64,000 bases of DNA from Paraburkholderia mimosarum LMG 23256 = NBRC 106338 (GCF_000739815.1 NZ_BBJJ01000028.1:1-64000), one strand, 5' to 3'. Counted from the stretch's first letter, positions 17,879-26,709 are shown. A program made the numbers and translations. The notes: generated by a model not told the origin, from the letters alone.

Positions 17879-18496
17879 TCACGGCATCATCCGGCGCAGC
17901 ACCGAATGACGATCGACCCATTGATGCTTGAGCGCGCCCGCAATGTGCAGCGCGAGCACGCCATAGAGCGCATAGCTGCATGCGGTATGCAGCGCGCCGA
18001 ACTGGGCGTGCAACTGCTCCTTCGTGCCCGCATCGAGATTCATGATGAAGCCGATGCGCGGCCATGGCACGAGCCCATAGAGATACATCGGATGCGAGGC
18101 GGCGGCGACCCAGGCGGAGTCGTGCAGCCAGCCCGAAAGCGGCATCGCGAAGATCAGCACGTAGAGCACGACGTGCGCGGCATGGGCCGCCGCGCGCTCC
18201 CAGCTGGGGAATTCGGCGGGCAGTGGCGGCGGCCGGTGCGTGAGACGCCACAGGACGCGAACAATGGCGAGGCCGAGCACGGTTATGCCAATCGACTTGT
18301 GCGTGTCGATCACGAAGCGGATGGCGGTGTCCGAAAGCGAGCCGTCGGGCATCAACGCGACAGTCAGGCCAAGGGCGACGTTCGCGAGAATCAGCAGCGC
18401 GATCATCCAGTGCAGTAGCACTGCTACACGCGAGTACTTTTGCGCGCCGGCGGCGGCATCGGCAAAAGCGGATTCGGCTGAGAGGGAAGTTTTCAC
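17879..18496 (-). CDS. Cytochrome b561 family protein
   Basis: 205-aa four-helix di-haem cytochrome b561. GTG 18496 is chosen as start because it gives the usual family length; a longer frame reaches 18691 but the added residues look non-coding. Haem-ligand histidines are visible in VAVLLHWMIALL (helix 1), IDTHKSIG (helix 2), AHAAHVVLY (helix 3) and ALHIAGALKHQW (helix 4). The family passes electrons between quinol and small acceptors such as superoxide. It lies just upstream of the glycosyltransferase on the same strand, possibly by chance. Confidence 0.85.
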   Translation of the reverse strand: MKTSLSAESAFADAAAGAQKYSRVAVLLHWMIALLILANVALGLTVALMPDGSLSDTAIRFVIDTHKSIGITVLGLAIVRVLWRLTHRPPPLPAEFPSWERAAAHAAHVVLYVLIFAMPLSGWLHDSAWVAAASHPMYLYGLVPWPRIGFIMNLDAGTKEQLHAQFGALHTACSYALYGVLALHIAGALKHQWVDRHSVLRRMMP

Positions 18497-18713
18497 GTGA
18501 GCTCGACCGTTGCGGATCAGTTGGGATAGCGCACGGCGCGGCGGTTTTATTCCCGCTAGGCGCCGCAAGCCGGCGGGCTTGCGCAACGCTTCCCACCCAG
18601 CGACTCGCGCATTATGCCCGCTCGTTCCTGACGCTGCAGAATCCGCCAGATGGCGGTTCTGCCAGTTAGTCCGCAGGCGGCTCACGTGCAATGGCCTTCA
18701 CATTGCCGGGCGC

Positions 18714-18750
18714 AAAAAAACCGGAGCGGTTTCTCAGGACCGTTCCGGTT
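18714..18750 (-). terminator. Rho-independent terminator of catalase
   Basis: A 12-bp stem with one G-U pair (18719-18730 with 18739-18750) is followed on the minus strand by a T7 run (18714-18720). It lies about 60 bases beyond the catalase stop. Confidence 0.85.
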
Positions 18751-18806
18751 CTCTCGAGGCGCGGCGCACTACTGCGCCGCCGCTGCGCCATCGCGGGTTC
18801 GGCGGC

Positions 18807-20269
18807 TTACTTGCCGCTGCCCGCCTGCTTTTCGATCTGCGCGCCCACGTCGGAGTCGATCTTCTTCCAGTACTCGAACACGCGCTCGCGCACGGGACTG
18901 CGCACGCCGTTCAGGCTCGCCACCACCTGCTGGATGAGCGACTCACGCTGCCTGTCGTTGAATACGTTGCGCACCAGCGCACCCGCCTGGCCGAAATCGT
19001 CGTCTTCTGCATGCAGCGTGTAGGCGCTGCGCACCATGTCGCCATCGGCTTCCCAGCCGTCGTCGGCGGGGCCGGTCGTGTCCGCCCACGGGCGTCCGAA
19101 GCTGTTCGGCGCATAGGTCGGCGCATTGCCGGTATGTTCGTAGGCCATGTTGCCGTCGAACTGGTAAGTCTGCACCGGCACCTTCGGACGGTTCACGGGC
19201 AGTTGATTGAAGTTCGTGCCGATGCGCGCGCGCTGCGCATCGTTATAGGCGAACGCGCGGCCCAGCAGCATCTTGTCCGGCGAGAGGCCGATGCCCGGCA
19301 CCGTATTGCCCGGCGAGAACGCGGCCTGTTCTATCTGCGCGAAGAAGTTCTCCGGATTGCGGTTGAGCGTCATCGTGCCGACCTTGATGAGCGGATAGTC
19401 CTTGTGCGACCACGTCTTCGTGAGATCGAACGGATTGAAGCGGTAATGCTTCGCCTGCGCATAGGGCATGACCTGCACGGAGAGCGTCCACGACGGAAAT
19501 TCGCTGCGCGCGATCGCTTCGAACAGATCGCGCCGATGAAAGTCGGCGTCCTCGCCCGCCATCGCCGCGGCCTCGGCGTTGGTGAAGAACTGCATGCCCT
19601 GGTTGGTGTGGAAGTGGTACTTGACCCAGAACTTCTCGCCCGCCGCATTCACCCACATGAAGGTATGCGAGCCGTAGCCGTTCATATGGCGCCATGTTCT
19701 CGGCAGCCCGCGCTCGCCCATCAGGTAGGTGACCTGGTGTGCCGATTCCGGGTTGTTCGTCCAGAAGTCCCACTGCATTTCGGCATCGCGCAGGCCCGAA
19801 TCGGGTAGACGCTTCTGGCTGCGGATGAAGTGCGGGAACTTCATCGGGTCGCGCACGAAGAACACCGGCGTGTTGTTGCCGACCAGGTCGTAGTTGCCCT
19901 CGGTCGTATAGAACTTCAGCGAAAAACCGCGCACGTCGCGCCAGGTGTCGGGGCTGCCCATTTCGCCCGCAACGGTCGAAAAGCGCGCCAGCATTTCCGT
20001 GACAGCGCCCTTCTGGAACACGGCCGCCTTCGTGTAGCGCGAGACGTCCTCGGTCGCCTTGAACTCGCCGAATGCGCCGGCGCCCTTCGCGTGCGGCTGG
20101 CGCTCGGGCACCTTCTCGCGGTTGAAATGCGCCATCTGTTCGAGAAAATGCCATCATGCAGAAGGATCGGGCCGTCCGGACCGACCGTGAGCGAGTTGCG
20201 GTCGCTGACAACCGGCGCGCCCGTGCTCGTCGTGGATTGACCGCGAGACTTGTCGTTCGATGCACCCAT
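18807..20269 (-). pseudogene. Catalase with 1-bp frameshift near the N-terminus
   Basis: Haem catalase of normal overall length (about 487 codons when repaired). The N-terminus (MGASNDKSRGQSTTSTGAP, start ATG 20269 with GGAGAG upstream) ends in frame at GPILLHD. The rest, starting WHFLEQMAHFNRE, lies in the -1 frame. At 20151-20155 the coding strand reads GATGG where GATTGG is expected, so one T is missing. The distal His (PHAKGAGAFG), Asn (DLVGNNTPVFF) and proximal Tyr segment (FAYNDAQRARIG) are intact. Re-initiation at ATG 20135 would drop about 45 residues and has no ribosome site. Real mutation and sequencing error are both possible. Confidence 0.85.
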
Positions 20270-20530
20270 TACCGCTCTCCTGATGGAAACGCGGTGGCGG
20301 CCTCGCACATTGCTCATTTGAGCCGCATCGATGGCCGCCACTACTCGATTGGGGAACCACACAGGCTGCGTCGTAAGCCGCCTCGGCACTGTCTTCGCCG
20401 CCCGGGGAAGGCCATTTTGCCCGCGCAAGCGAAGCGTTGCGCTCAAGCGGTTCACGCGTCCGGGGATCCGCCGCGACCCCGCCCGGCCGCCTGAAAATTT
20501 CCACCAAAAATCAGGCGTTTACATAGTTGC

Positions 20531-20539
20531 TGCGACGCA
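20531..20539. promoter_or_regulatory. PhaR-like operator 1 (TGC-N3-GCA)
   Basis: TGCGACGCA followed by an A-run, 12 bases upstream of the phaP -35 box. It matches the TGC-N3-GCA core reported for PhaR, the PHB-responsive repressor of phasin genes. Its flanks (GTTGC before, CAAAAA after) match those of a second copy exactly 60 bases downstream. Confidence 0.55.
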
Positions 20540-20550
20540 CAAAAAAGTTC

Positions 20551-20578
20551 TTGACACGATTTATGGTTGCGCTAAGAT
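20551..20578 (+). promoter_or_regulatory. Sigma-70 promoter of phaP
   Basis: TTGACA (20551-20556) and TAAGAT (20573-20578) are separated by 16 bases. They are flanked by the two TGC-N3-GCA sites and lie about 115 bases upstream of the phasin ATG. Confidence 0.7.
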
Positions 20579-20590
20579 GACCTCGATTGC

Positions 20591-20599
20591 TGCATCGCA
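20591..20599. promoter_or_regulatory. PhaR-like operator 2 (TGC-N3-GCA)
   Basis: TGCATCGCA followed by CAAAACA, just downstream of the predicted transcription start of phaP. It is a near-duplicate of the site at 20531, spaced 60 bases away. A repressor bound here would block initiation or early elongation. Confidence 0.55.
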
Positions 20600-20691
20600 C
20601 AAAACATTTCTGCGCGAACCGGTGATCGATCCGAAAGTCCTCCATTTTCGCAACCGAAACCGACGCGTAGCGTCCCCAAAAGGAAAGAGAC

Positions 20692-21255
20692 ATGAACCTG
20701 CCGACTCCCGAACAATTCGCCGCCACCCAGAAAGCCGGTCTCGAGGCCCTTTTCGGCCTGACGAGCAAGGCATTCGAAGGCGCAATCAAGCTCGCCGAAC
20801 TCAACATCGAAACCGCCCGCTCGGCATTCGCCGAAGGCCAGGAACAGGCCCACCGCGCATTGTCGGCCAAGGACCCGCAAGGCTTCTTCGCTGCACAGGT
20901 CGGCTCGGCCCAGCCCGTCGCCGAAAAGGCGCTTGCCTATGGCCGCAGCGTCTACGGCATCGTGTCGGCCACGCAGGCCGAATTCGCCACTGCCGCCCAG
21001 TCGCAGTTCGAATCGCAGCAGCGCGCGATCGAAACGTTCGTGGACAACGCCGCGAAGAACGCGCCGGCTGGCTCGGAAGCCGCCATCGCCGCGATCAAGT
21101 CGGCGCTGACCGCCGCCACCAGCGCGTATGCGTCGGTGAACAAGGCTGCGAAGCAAGCTGTGGAAGTCGCGGAAAGCAACTTCGACGCCGCCGGCAAGGC
21201 CGCGACGAAGGCTGTCGCGCAAGCGTCGGCACGCGCCGCCAAGCAGGCTGCGTAA
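20692..21255 (+). CDS. phaP: Phasin family protein (PhaP)
   Basis: 187-aa phasin that coats polyhydroxybutyrate granules. The N-terminus (MNLPTPEQFAATQKAGLEALFGLTSKAFEG) is characteristic of the PhaP1-type phasins of Burkholderia and Cupriavidus. The rest is Ala-rich, amphipathic helix without signal peptide. AAAGGAAAGAG precedes the ATG. A strong promoter and two PhaR-like operators lie upstream, consistent with PHB-dependent expression. No terminator was identified downstream. Confidence 0.92.
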   Translation: MNLPTPEQFAATQKAGLEALFGLTSKAFEGAIKLAELNIETARSAFAEGQEQAHRALSAKDPQGFFAAQVGSAQPVAEKALAYGRSVYGIVSATQAEFATAAQSQFESQQRAIETFVDNAAKNAPAGSEAAIAAIKSALTAATSAYASVNKAAKQAVEVAESNFDAAGKAATKAVAQASARAAKQAA

Positions 21256-21512
21256 GTTCCCTTCCGCTGGCGCGCAGGGCCTCGTGCCTGGCGCCAGCCG
21301 GAACGAAGACGGGCGTGAGTTCTCGTGCAAAGCGAGGCTCGCGCCCGTTTGCTATGGGGGTTGCCGAAGGTCGTTGCGATCGTGTGTGGGCGCCGCCGCG
21401 CCTCGTGCCGGCAACGGAATGGAACGTCAGGTTCGGGCCGCGTGCGTGGAAGTCAGCGACCGCGTAAAGCGGCGCACGCGTACGCCGCCTTCACGCGAAA
21501 CCGGTGCGCCGC

Positions 21513-22202
21513 TCAGGAGCCGAACATCCGGTTGACGGCGCGCTCCAGGTGCGCGCGCATGGCGGTCGAGGCGCGCACGGCGTCGCGCGCCTGGATTGCC
21601 TCGAGCACTTCGAGGTGTTCCTGCTGCACGAGGCGCTGCCGCTCGATCGACTTCACGAGCGAGAGGTTGCGCGAAAGATTCATGCTGAAGACCATCTGCT
21701 CCTGGATGCCCGAGAGCGCGGTGATGAAGAACTGGTTCTTCGAGGCGCGCGCTACGGCCATGTGGAATGCGAAGTCGTCCTTCGCGCCGATGCCCGAAGT
21801 CTCGATGATGGTCTGAAGGTTGTCCCACTCGCGCCGGATCGCGGCAATGTCTTCGTCGTCGGCCTTTTGGGCCGCCAGCGAGGCCGCCCCGGATTCGACC
21901 ACCACGCGGTACTCGTAGCAACGCCGAATGTCAGACAGCGTTTCGAGCGGTGCGAAGCGGCGCACGTCCGGGTCCGGACGCCGCATGACCGTCGTGCCCG
22001 AACCATGGCGCGTTGCGATGATGCCGTCCGCGCGCAGCTGCGCGAGCGCCTCGCGCACCGTCGGGCGCGAGGTCGAGAAGCGCTCGGCGAGCATGTGCTC
22101 GGTCGGCAGGCGCTCCCCTTCCTTGTATTCGCCTTCGATGATGCGATTGAGGATATCGCTGTAAATCCGCGCCGGCATATTCGGCGCTTTCTGCTCAGAC
22201 AT
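21513..22202 (-). CDS. GntR/FadR-type regulator, FCD domain
   Basis: 229-aa regulator with an N-terminal winged helix (about residues 10-75; RLPTEHMLAERFSTSRPTVREALAQLRADG) and a C-terminal helical FCD ligand domain (about 90-220). The FCD metal-binding pattern is visible, with DFAFHMAVARAS and the later histidine in MRAHLERAVN. It lies beside rraA and udh, and TGT-N3-ACA-type sites recur upstream of several sugar-acid genes in the window. I infer that it controls hexuronate/aldarate catabolism, as FadR-type regulators of this pathway do in other proteobacteria. The ligand is unproven. Confidence 0.85.
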   Translation of the reverse strand: MSEQKAPNMPARIYSDILNRIIEGEYKEGERLPTEHMLAERFSTSRPTVREALAQLRADGIIATRHGSGTTVMRRPDPDVRRFAPLETLSDIRRCYEYRVVVESGAASLAAQKADDEDIAAIRREWDNLQTIIETSGIGAKDDFAFHMAVARASKNQFFITALSGIQEQMVFSMNLSRNLSLVKSIERQRLVQQEHLEVLEAIQARDAVRASTAMRAHLERAVNRMFGS

Positions 22203-22242
22203 GATCGGACGGTGAACTTTGGGTTGTCAGGAGTGTCGTCGA

Positions 22243-22253
22243 TTGTAAGTCAT
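22243..22253. promoter_or_regulatory. Putative autoregulatory operator of the FCD regulator
   Basis: TTGTAAGTCAT lies about 40 bases upstream of the regulator ATG. It matches TGT-N3-ACA with one mismatch, and 9 of 10 positions agree with the complement of the palindrome near the udh promoter (23574-23584). Confidence 0.4.
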
Positions 22254-22389
22254 ATGGCGCGCCGATAGCGTGCTTGCGCCCCGCGCAAGCCCCGTTTCGT
22301 GCGTGTTTCAGCCCATTCGAGCCCGCCTTTACCTGCTGATTACCAATTTCCGCGAGCGCGACCACGGACTTCACGCGAGTCGCATGGCG

Positions 22390-22497
22390 CTCACGCGCAG
22401 TGCGGCGCTCCGTCTCCCCTGGTTTTAGCCAGCGCAGCCCGAGCGCGGTGTGAATCGCGTCGGGCAAGCCGAGCCACGGCTCGACACAGTAAAAGTC
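22390..22497 (-). pseudogene. Aldose 1-epimerase C-terminal remnant
   Basis: On the minus strand from 22497 an open frame reads DFYCVEPWLGLPDAIHTALG then LRWLKPGETERRT. This is the typical end of galactose mutarotase/aldose-1-epimerase proteins. An in-frame stop lies just upstream (about 22501-22503) and no earlier epimerase sequence is visible in any frame, because rraA begins at once. Only about 35 codons remain. It suggests that an epimerase gene once belonged to this sugar-acid cluster. Confidence 0.55.
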
Positions 22498-22519
22498 CGA
22501 TCATGCAACGCCTGCCAGC

Positions 22520-23254
22520 TCAACGTTGCTCCTTCTTCCATGCCTCATAGGCTGCAAGCGTTGCCTCGTTCGGCGGATAGGTGCCCGGCAGCGCCGCGCC
22601 CGCTTCGATGCGCCCGGTGATGAAGCGTTCGAGCGTTTCCTGCTCGGTGGCGTCGCGCGCGACTTCCTCGGCCAGATGACGCGGAATCACGACCACACCG
22701 TCCGCATCGCCGACGATGATGTCACCCGGATAAACCGCGACGCCGCCACAGCCGATCGGCACGTTCAGATCCACCGTGTGGTGCTTGCAGAGATTGAGCG
22801 GGGCCGAGGCGCCGGCGCAGAACACGGGGATGCCGAGCGCGGCGATGGTCGTGCTGTCGCGCACGGGGCCGTCCGAGACCATGCCCGCCACGCCGCGCAC
22901 CTTCATCCGCGTGGCGAGAATCGAGCCCATCGAGGCGGCGTCGGTCACGCCGCGGCAGTCCTGCACGAGCACCGCGCCAGCGGGCACGGTTTCCACGCCC
23001 TTGCGCTGCGGATGCTCGGGGTTCTGGAAAGCGCCCAGCTGGTCCAGGTCCTCGCGAGCCGGGATGTTGCGCATCGTGAAGGCTGGCCCGACCAGGTTCG
23101 GCGCACCGGGGGCGGGTGTAGCGAGCGGCTTCACGCCTTGCATGAAGACGTTGCGCAGGCCGCGCTTGAAAAGCTGCGTGGTGAGCGTGGCGTTGGAAAC
23201 GTGGCGCAATTGTTCGAGCGCGGCTTCGCTCACGGGGATGGCGGGTGAATTCAT
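22520..23254 (-). CDS. RraA-like family protein
   Basis: 244-aa member of the RraA/HMG-CHA aldolase superfamily. Start ATG 23254 (MNSPAIPVSEAALEQLRHVSNATLT) fits the family; an upstream extension to 23341 is Pro/Arg-rich and unlikely. Conserved segments are GPAFTMRNIPAREDLDQLG, VPAGAVLVQDCRGVTDAASMGSILATRMKVRG and DGPVRDSTT. Some relatives are metal-dependent retro-aldolases, others bind RNase E. In sugar-acid clusters like this one the role is unassigned and an aldolase or hydrolase activity is plausible. A palindromic operator lies about 90 bases upstream. Confidence 0.8.
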   Translation of the reverse strand: MNSPAIPVSEAALEQLRHVSNATLTTQLFKRGLRNVFMQGVKPLATPAPGAPNLVGPAFTMRNIPAREDLDQLGAFQNPEHPQRKGVETVPAGAVLVQDCRGVTDAASMGSILATRMKVRGVAGMVSDGPVRDSTTIAALGIPVFCAGASAPLNLCKHHTVDLNVPIGCGGVAVYPGDIIVGDADGVVVIPRHLAEEVARDATEQETLERFITGRIEAGAALPGTYPPNEATLAAYEAWKKEQR

Positions 23255-23340
23255 CGTGTCTCGTCCGTTGTCGTGTCTCGGGGCGCGGGGCGCGGGGTGC
23301 GGGGCGGCGGCTCGACAAAGTGTCGAGCGGATCGGTCGCA

Positions 23341-23357
23341 TTGTTGTAATACAACAA
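23341..23357. promoter_or_regulatory. FadR-type palindromic operator upstream of rraA
   Basis: TTGTTGTAATACAACAA is a perfect 17-bp palindrome whose TTGT-N3-ACAA core fits FadR/GntR-family operators. On the minus strand a TTGACA -35-like box (23370-23365) precedes it, so a bound repressor would cover the rraA promoter. Confidence 0.65.
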
Positions 23358-23543
23358 GAAAATTGTCAACCCGCCATTGCGCCGTGGGCCAGGCGCGGAC
23401 GTACGACGACGTCCCGGGCCGGCGCGCGCTTCCCTTATTCCAAGGTCTCGGGCCTTGGGCGTAGCAGTGAGCCCCGTCACCCGATCCCGGCTTCAAGGCG
23501 CGCATCGCGGGGTACATCAGGGAAATCCCCAGCGCACCATTAT

Positions 23544-23584
23544 TTGCTTTACAACTGCGCGCAAAATAGAATGATGTCTTACAT
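23544..23584 (+). promoter_or_regulatory. udh promoter with operator at the start site
   Basis: TTGCTT (23544-23549) and TAGAAT (23567-23572) with a 17-base spacer form a plausible sigma-70 promoter. The palindrome ATGT-CTT-ACAT (23574-23584) lies right at the expected start of transcription and fits the TGT-N3-ACA pattern seen elsewhere in the cluster. The leader to udh would be about 270 nt. No coding sequence was recognised in 23255-23845. Confidence 0.45.
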
Positions 23585-23845
23585 GAAAGCGCGGCATGCA
23601 CCGGCACCGGGCTTTCAGACCGACCAGCGTGAGACCCTCGACGCGGCCAGGTGTTCGTGTGCCTGATGCTGTTCGACGTAATCAATCGGCGCCTGCGTCG
23701 CATGGCGACTGATCTCGATCGAGCAAACGGACAGCCCGTTTGCCCCAGCGCTCCAGCCATCGCATAAAGTGGAAGCCTGATTGACCTATCCACTGGCGCC
23801 CGCAACGGTGCCGGCTTTCGGCGTTCCAACGTGAGGAAAATCACT

Positions 23846-24670
23846 GTGAAGAAAGTTGCACTGACCGGCGCGGCCGGCCAGCTCGGCACCGTGTTGCGCA
23901 AGGGCCTGCTCGAACGTGGCGTGAACCTGCGCTCGGCAGCCGGATCGAAGCCGCTTGAACCGCTCGTCGCGGGCGAAGACGTGATGCACGGCGACCTGCG
24001 CGACCCCGCCGTGGTCGACCGCCTGCTCGACGGCGTCGACGTCCTGATCCACATGGCCGGCACGAGCGTCGAACGCCCGCTGCCCGAGATCATCGAGAAC
24101 AATCTGCGCGGCCTCGTCGAAGTCTACGAAGGCATGCGCCGGCACGGCACGAAGCGCATGCTGTTCGCAAGCTCGAATCACGCGATCGGCATGTATCCGG
24201 TGGAAGAAAAGCTCACGCTCGACTGCGCGTTCCGCCCGGACGGCTTCTACGGTCTTTCCAAGGCATGGGGCGAATCGCTCGGGCGCCTCTACTGGGACAA
24301 GCACGGCATCGAAACCGTCAACGTGCGCATCGGCAGTTGCCTGCCGAGGCCCACCGAGTTCCGGCATCTGAGCACGTGGTTCGGCCACGAGGACCTGTTC
24401 CAGCTCGTCGATCGCGTGATCAACGTGGACGAGATCGGCTTCGCCGTGGTGTGGGGCGTGTCGAACAACACGCGCAGCTACTGGATTCAGGAAGGCGCGA
24501 ACGACGATGCAAAACGCCTTGGCTATGCGCCCAGGCAGAACGCCGAGGACTGGGCGGCCGAGATTCTGGCGCAGAAGAATCCGCTCGATGCCACGGCGCA
24601 GCGCTATCAGGGCGGCAGTTTCGCCAGCTACGATTTCACGCCGGTGGAACAGCGGGGCAAGCGGTCGTAG
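23846..24670 (+). CDS. udh: Uronate dehydrogenase
   Basis: 274-aa NAD-dependent short-chain-type dehydrogenase that oxidises D-galacturonate or D-glucuronate to the aldarolactone, first step of the oxidative hexuronate pathway. The start is GTG 23846, preceded by GAGGAAA. The Rossmann motif GAAGQLG is at 8-14, and the catalytic Tyr135-x3-Lys139 (YGLSK) follows a Ser-rich strand (FASSNHAIG). The segment RHLSTWFGHEDLFQLVDRV closely resembles Agrobacterium Udh, as does the overall length (about 265). A rho-independent terminator follows. Confidence 0.85.
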   Translation: MKKVALTGAAGQLGTVLRKGLLERGVNLRSAAGSKPLEPLVAGEDVMHGDLRDPAVVDRLLDGVDVLIHMAGTSVERPLPEIIENNLRGLVEVYEGMRRHGTKRMLFASSNHAIGMYPVEEKLTLDCAFRPDGFYGLSKAWGESLGRLYWDKHGIETVNVRIGSCLPRPTEFRHLSTWFGHEDLFQLVDRVINVDEIGFAVVWGVSNNTRSYWIQEGANDDAKRLGYAPRQNAEDWAAEILAQKNPLDATAQRYQGGSFASYDFTPVEQRGKRS

Positions 24671-24696
24671 TGCTTCGTTTCGCGGGTTGAATTGGA

Positions 24697-24718
24697 AAGC
24701 GCCCTTGGGCGCTTTTTT
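24697..24718 (+). terminator. Rho-independent terminator of udh
   Basis: AAGCGCCC and GGGCGCTT form an 8-bp stem with a two-base loop, followed by six T residues on the plus strand, 27 bases past the udh stop. Confidence 0.9.
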
Positions 24719-24827
24719 GTTGGCTGTTCGCAGATTTCCGGGGTGATTCTCTGTTCGCACCTTCGTTGATTGACTTGCGTAGATGGAATCTTGCCAAGGT
24801 TGAAGCTCAATTTACCCAAGGCCCACA

Positions 24828-25586
24828 CTATTGTTCGTTCTGCCCGGTTAGATCGTCTGCGTGACCATTCTTTTGGCCATTATCATTCTGATAGACAAAG
24901 GTATCATTGCCGTTTTTGTCTACCTTGTCTTCTCTCTTTTTGTCATCTATCACGCTCCCGTTTTTGTCCTTCTCTTTTTTTTCGATGATAACGAGGGCAT
25001 CGCCTGGCGTATCCGCCTGAACTGAATAATCAATTTCTTCCGTGTTACCAGTTGGGCCTCCCCCATCGTTATACTCCGTACCAACTCCCAGCACGCCGCT
25101 ATCTCCCGGTTTCACCGTTTCAGGGATGGTATAGGCCGGAAATTCCACGACCGTATTTGTATCCTGGTGAATTTCGGCAATTTCTGCACCCGTCGATGGA
25201 TTGGTAAAAACAACGGTTGTATCACTCACGGTTACGGGCTGTGACATCCCGGATTCGGTTACAGTTTCAGATACGGTATGAATCGATTCCATCACGGGTG
25301 TACCGCCGCTACTGCCAATCGAGATTGTCCCGCCATTCTCAGCAATGGTAGTTGCGACTGCTGATTGATCGACCAATGTCCCTGATCCCGTTGCACTGTT
25401 GCCATCGATCGTACCGGTGACGGTCACTAGATCGGATATTCCCTTGTTGGACTGGTTTATTAGCGCCTGTCGCAATGGAATTTCAACATTCTGGCTGGCT
25501 TCGCCGTTACTACCACCACCGCCCCCACCACAGGCACCTAGCAAAGCTACGGAAACAACAGCAAATGGGAGATTAAAGCCTTTCAT
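24828..25586 (-). CDS. Low-GC lipoprotein with polyglycine anchor
   Basis: 252-aa exported protein of unknown function. The signal peptide ends LLGAC and the lipidated Cys is followed by a G6 run, a common flexible linker in Burkholderia lipoproteins. The body is Thr/Val/Ser/Gly-rich with likely beta structure. The last 60 residues are highly charged (EKKEKDKNGS then DDKKREDKVDK). Codon use and GC content are clearly lower than in neighbouring genes, pointing to recent acquisition. No homologous family is recognised. Confidence 0.7.
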   Translation of the reverse strand: MKGFNLPFAVVSVALLGACGGGGGGSNGEASQNVEIPLRQALINQSNKGISDLVTVTGTIDGNSATGSGTLVDQSAVATTIAENGGTISIGSSGGTPVMESIHTVSETVTESGMSQPVTVSDTTVVFTNPSTGAEIAEIHQDTNTVVEFPAYTIPETVKPGDSGVLGVGTEYNDGGGPTGNTEEIDYSVQADTPGDALVIIEKKEKDKNGSVIDDKKREDKVDKNGNDTFVYQNDNGQKNGHADDLTGQNEQ

Positions 25587-25764
25587 GTTTGCCCCCTCAG
25601 TTTCCGAACTTGATTACTTCATTGCCTTTCCAATCTTTCGACATTCGTACGTCAATGAGGATTGCAAACGCCTATCAGGGAAGTGAAAGACTCCTCCCTT
25701 GCCCAGTATAGGCAGGCCGTTTTGTGTTTCCAACTTGCCGCCACCCATCCGAACCCGGACGATC

Positions 25765-26709
25765 TCAATCCGTCCCGGGCGTGGCACCCGCCCAATTTCC
25801 GTCGCCCCGATCCCAAGGGGGCACTCCGCCGAACGCGTCGACCAGGAAATCGATCATGACGCGCACTCTGGCGCTCAGGTGTCGACGGCTTGGATACATG
25901 GCGAGAATGTCAATTTCAGGCAGGCGGAAGTCGGGCAACACCCGAACGAGCTTGCCAGCGCGCAAATCGTCGCCGATCAGGAACGTCGGTTGCCAGATCA
26001 CGCCTTGCCCCGCGAGCGCGACTGCGCGCGCGGTGTCGCCGTTGTTGGTATGCATGGGACAGTCCACCCTCACCGCGTGGGTCTTGCCGCCACGGTCGAT
26101 CAACTGCCACTCGTCGCCGGTGGCCGCATAGGTGTACCCGATGCAGCGATGCTCGACGAGATCCTCCGGTACAGTTGGTTGTCCGAAGCGAGCCAGATAG
26201 TCCGGTGACGCACACAAAATATTTTGCGAAGTTGCCAGTTTGCGCGCGGCGTGACTGGCCGAGCCGGCGCGCGAGATGCGGATCGCGATATCGTAGCCTT
26301 CGTCGACGATATCGACGACGCGGTCGATCAACCCAACGTCGAGTTCGATCCCGGGATATTTCTGCATGAACCTGGGCCACAGCGGCGCCAGATACACGAT
26401 GCCAAAGCTCACGGGCGCGTTGATGCGCAGTCGCCCGCGAGGTTCGACCGACGTGGACGACACGAGCCCTTCCGTCTCCGCGACATCGTCCAGAATGGAC
26501 TTGCAGCGGCCGTAAAGCGTCTCGCCGCCTTCGGTGAGAGAAAGCGTGCGCGACGTGCGATTGAGCAGGCGCGTGCCCAGATGCGCTTCGAGGTCGTTCA
26601 CGTAGCGGGTGACGTTGGCGGGCGACGTGCCCAGTGCATCCGCCGCCCGCGCAAAGCCACCGCGAGTCACCACCGTCACGAAAACCTCGAAAGCGCGCAA
26701 GCGGTCCAT
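25765..26709 (-). CDS. LysR-type transcriptional regulator
   Basis: 314-aa LTTR. ATG 26709 is preceded by GGAGAGGAAT; the longer upstream frame is antisense to the adjacent SDR gene. The N-terminal HTH (MDRLRAFEVFVTVVTRGGFARAADALGTS, about 1-60) and the substrate-binding domain (about 90-290; GRLRINAPVSFG) match the CrgA/AaeR-like group common in Burkholderia. It is transcribed away from the SDR gene at 26849 with a 139-bp gap, the usual arrangement for an LTTR and its target. Confidence 0.88.
   Translation of the reverse strand: MDRLRAFEVFVTVVTRGGFARAADALGTSPANVTRYVNDLEAHLGTRLLNRTSRTLSLTEGGETLYGRCKSILDDVAETEGLVSSTSVEPRGRLRINAPVSFGIVYLAPLWPRFMQKYPGIELDVGLIDRVVDIVDEGYDIAIRISRAGSASHAARKLATSQNILCASPDYLARFGQPTVPEDLVEHRCIGYTYAATGDEWQLIDRGGKTHAVRVDCPMHTNNGDTARAVALAGQGVIWQPTFLIGDDLRAGKLVRVLPDFRLPEIDILAMYPSRRHLSARVRVMIDFLVDAFGGVPPWDRGDGNWAGATPGTD

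Noticed and set aside
18497..18691. 65-residue N-terminal extension of cytochrome b561
   Set aside because: The added residues are Arg/Ser-rich with no helix, and the family starts shortly before the first haem-binding helix, which fits GTG 18496.
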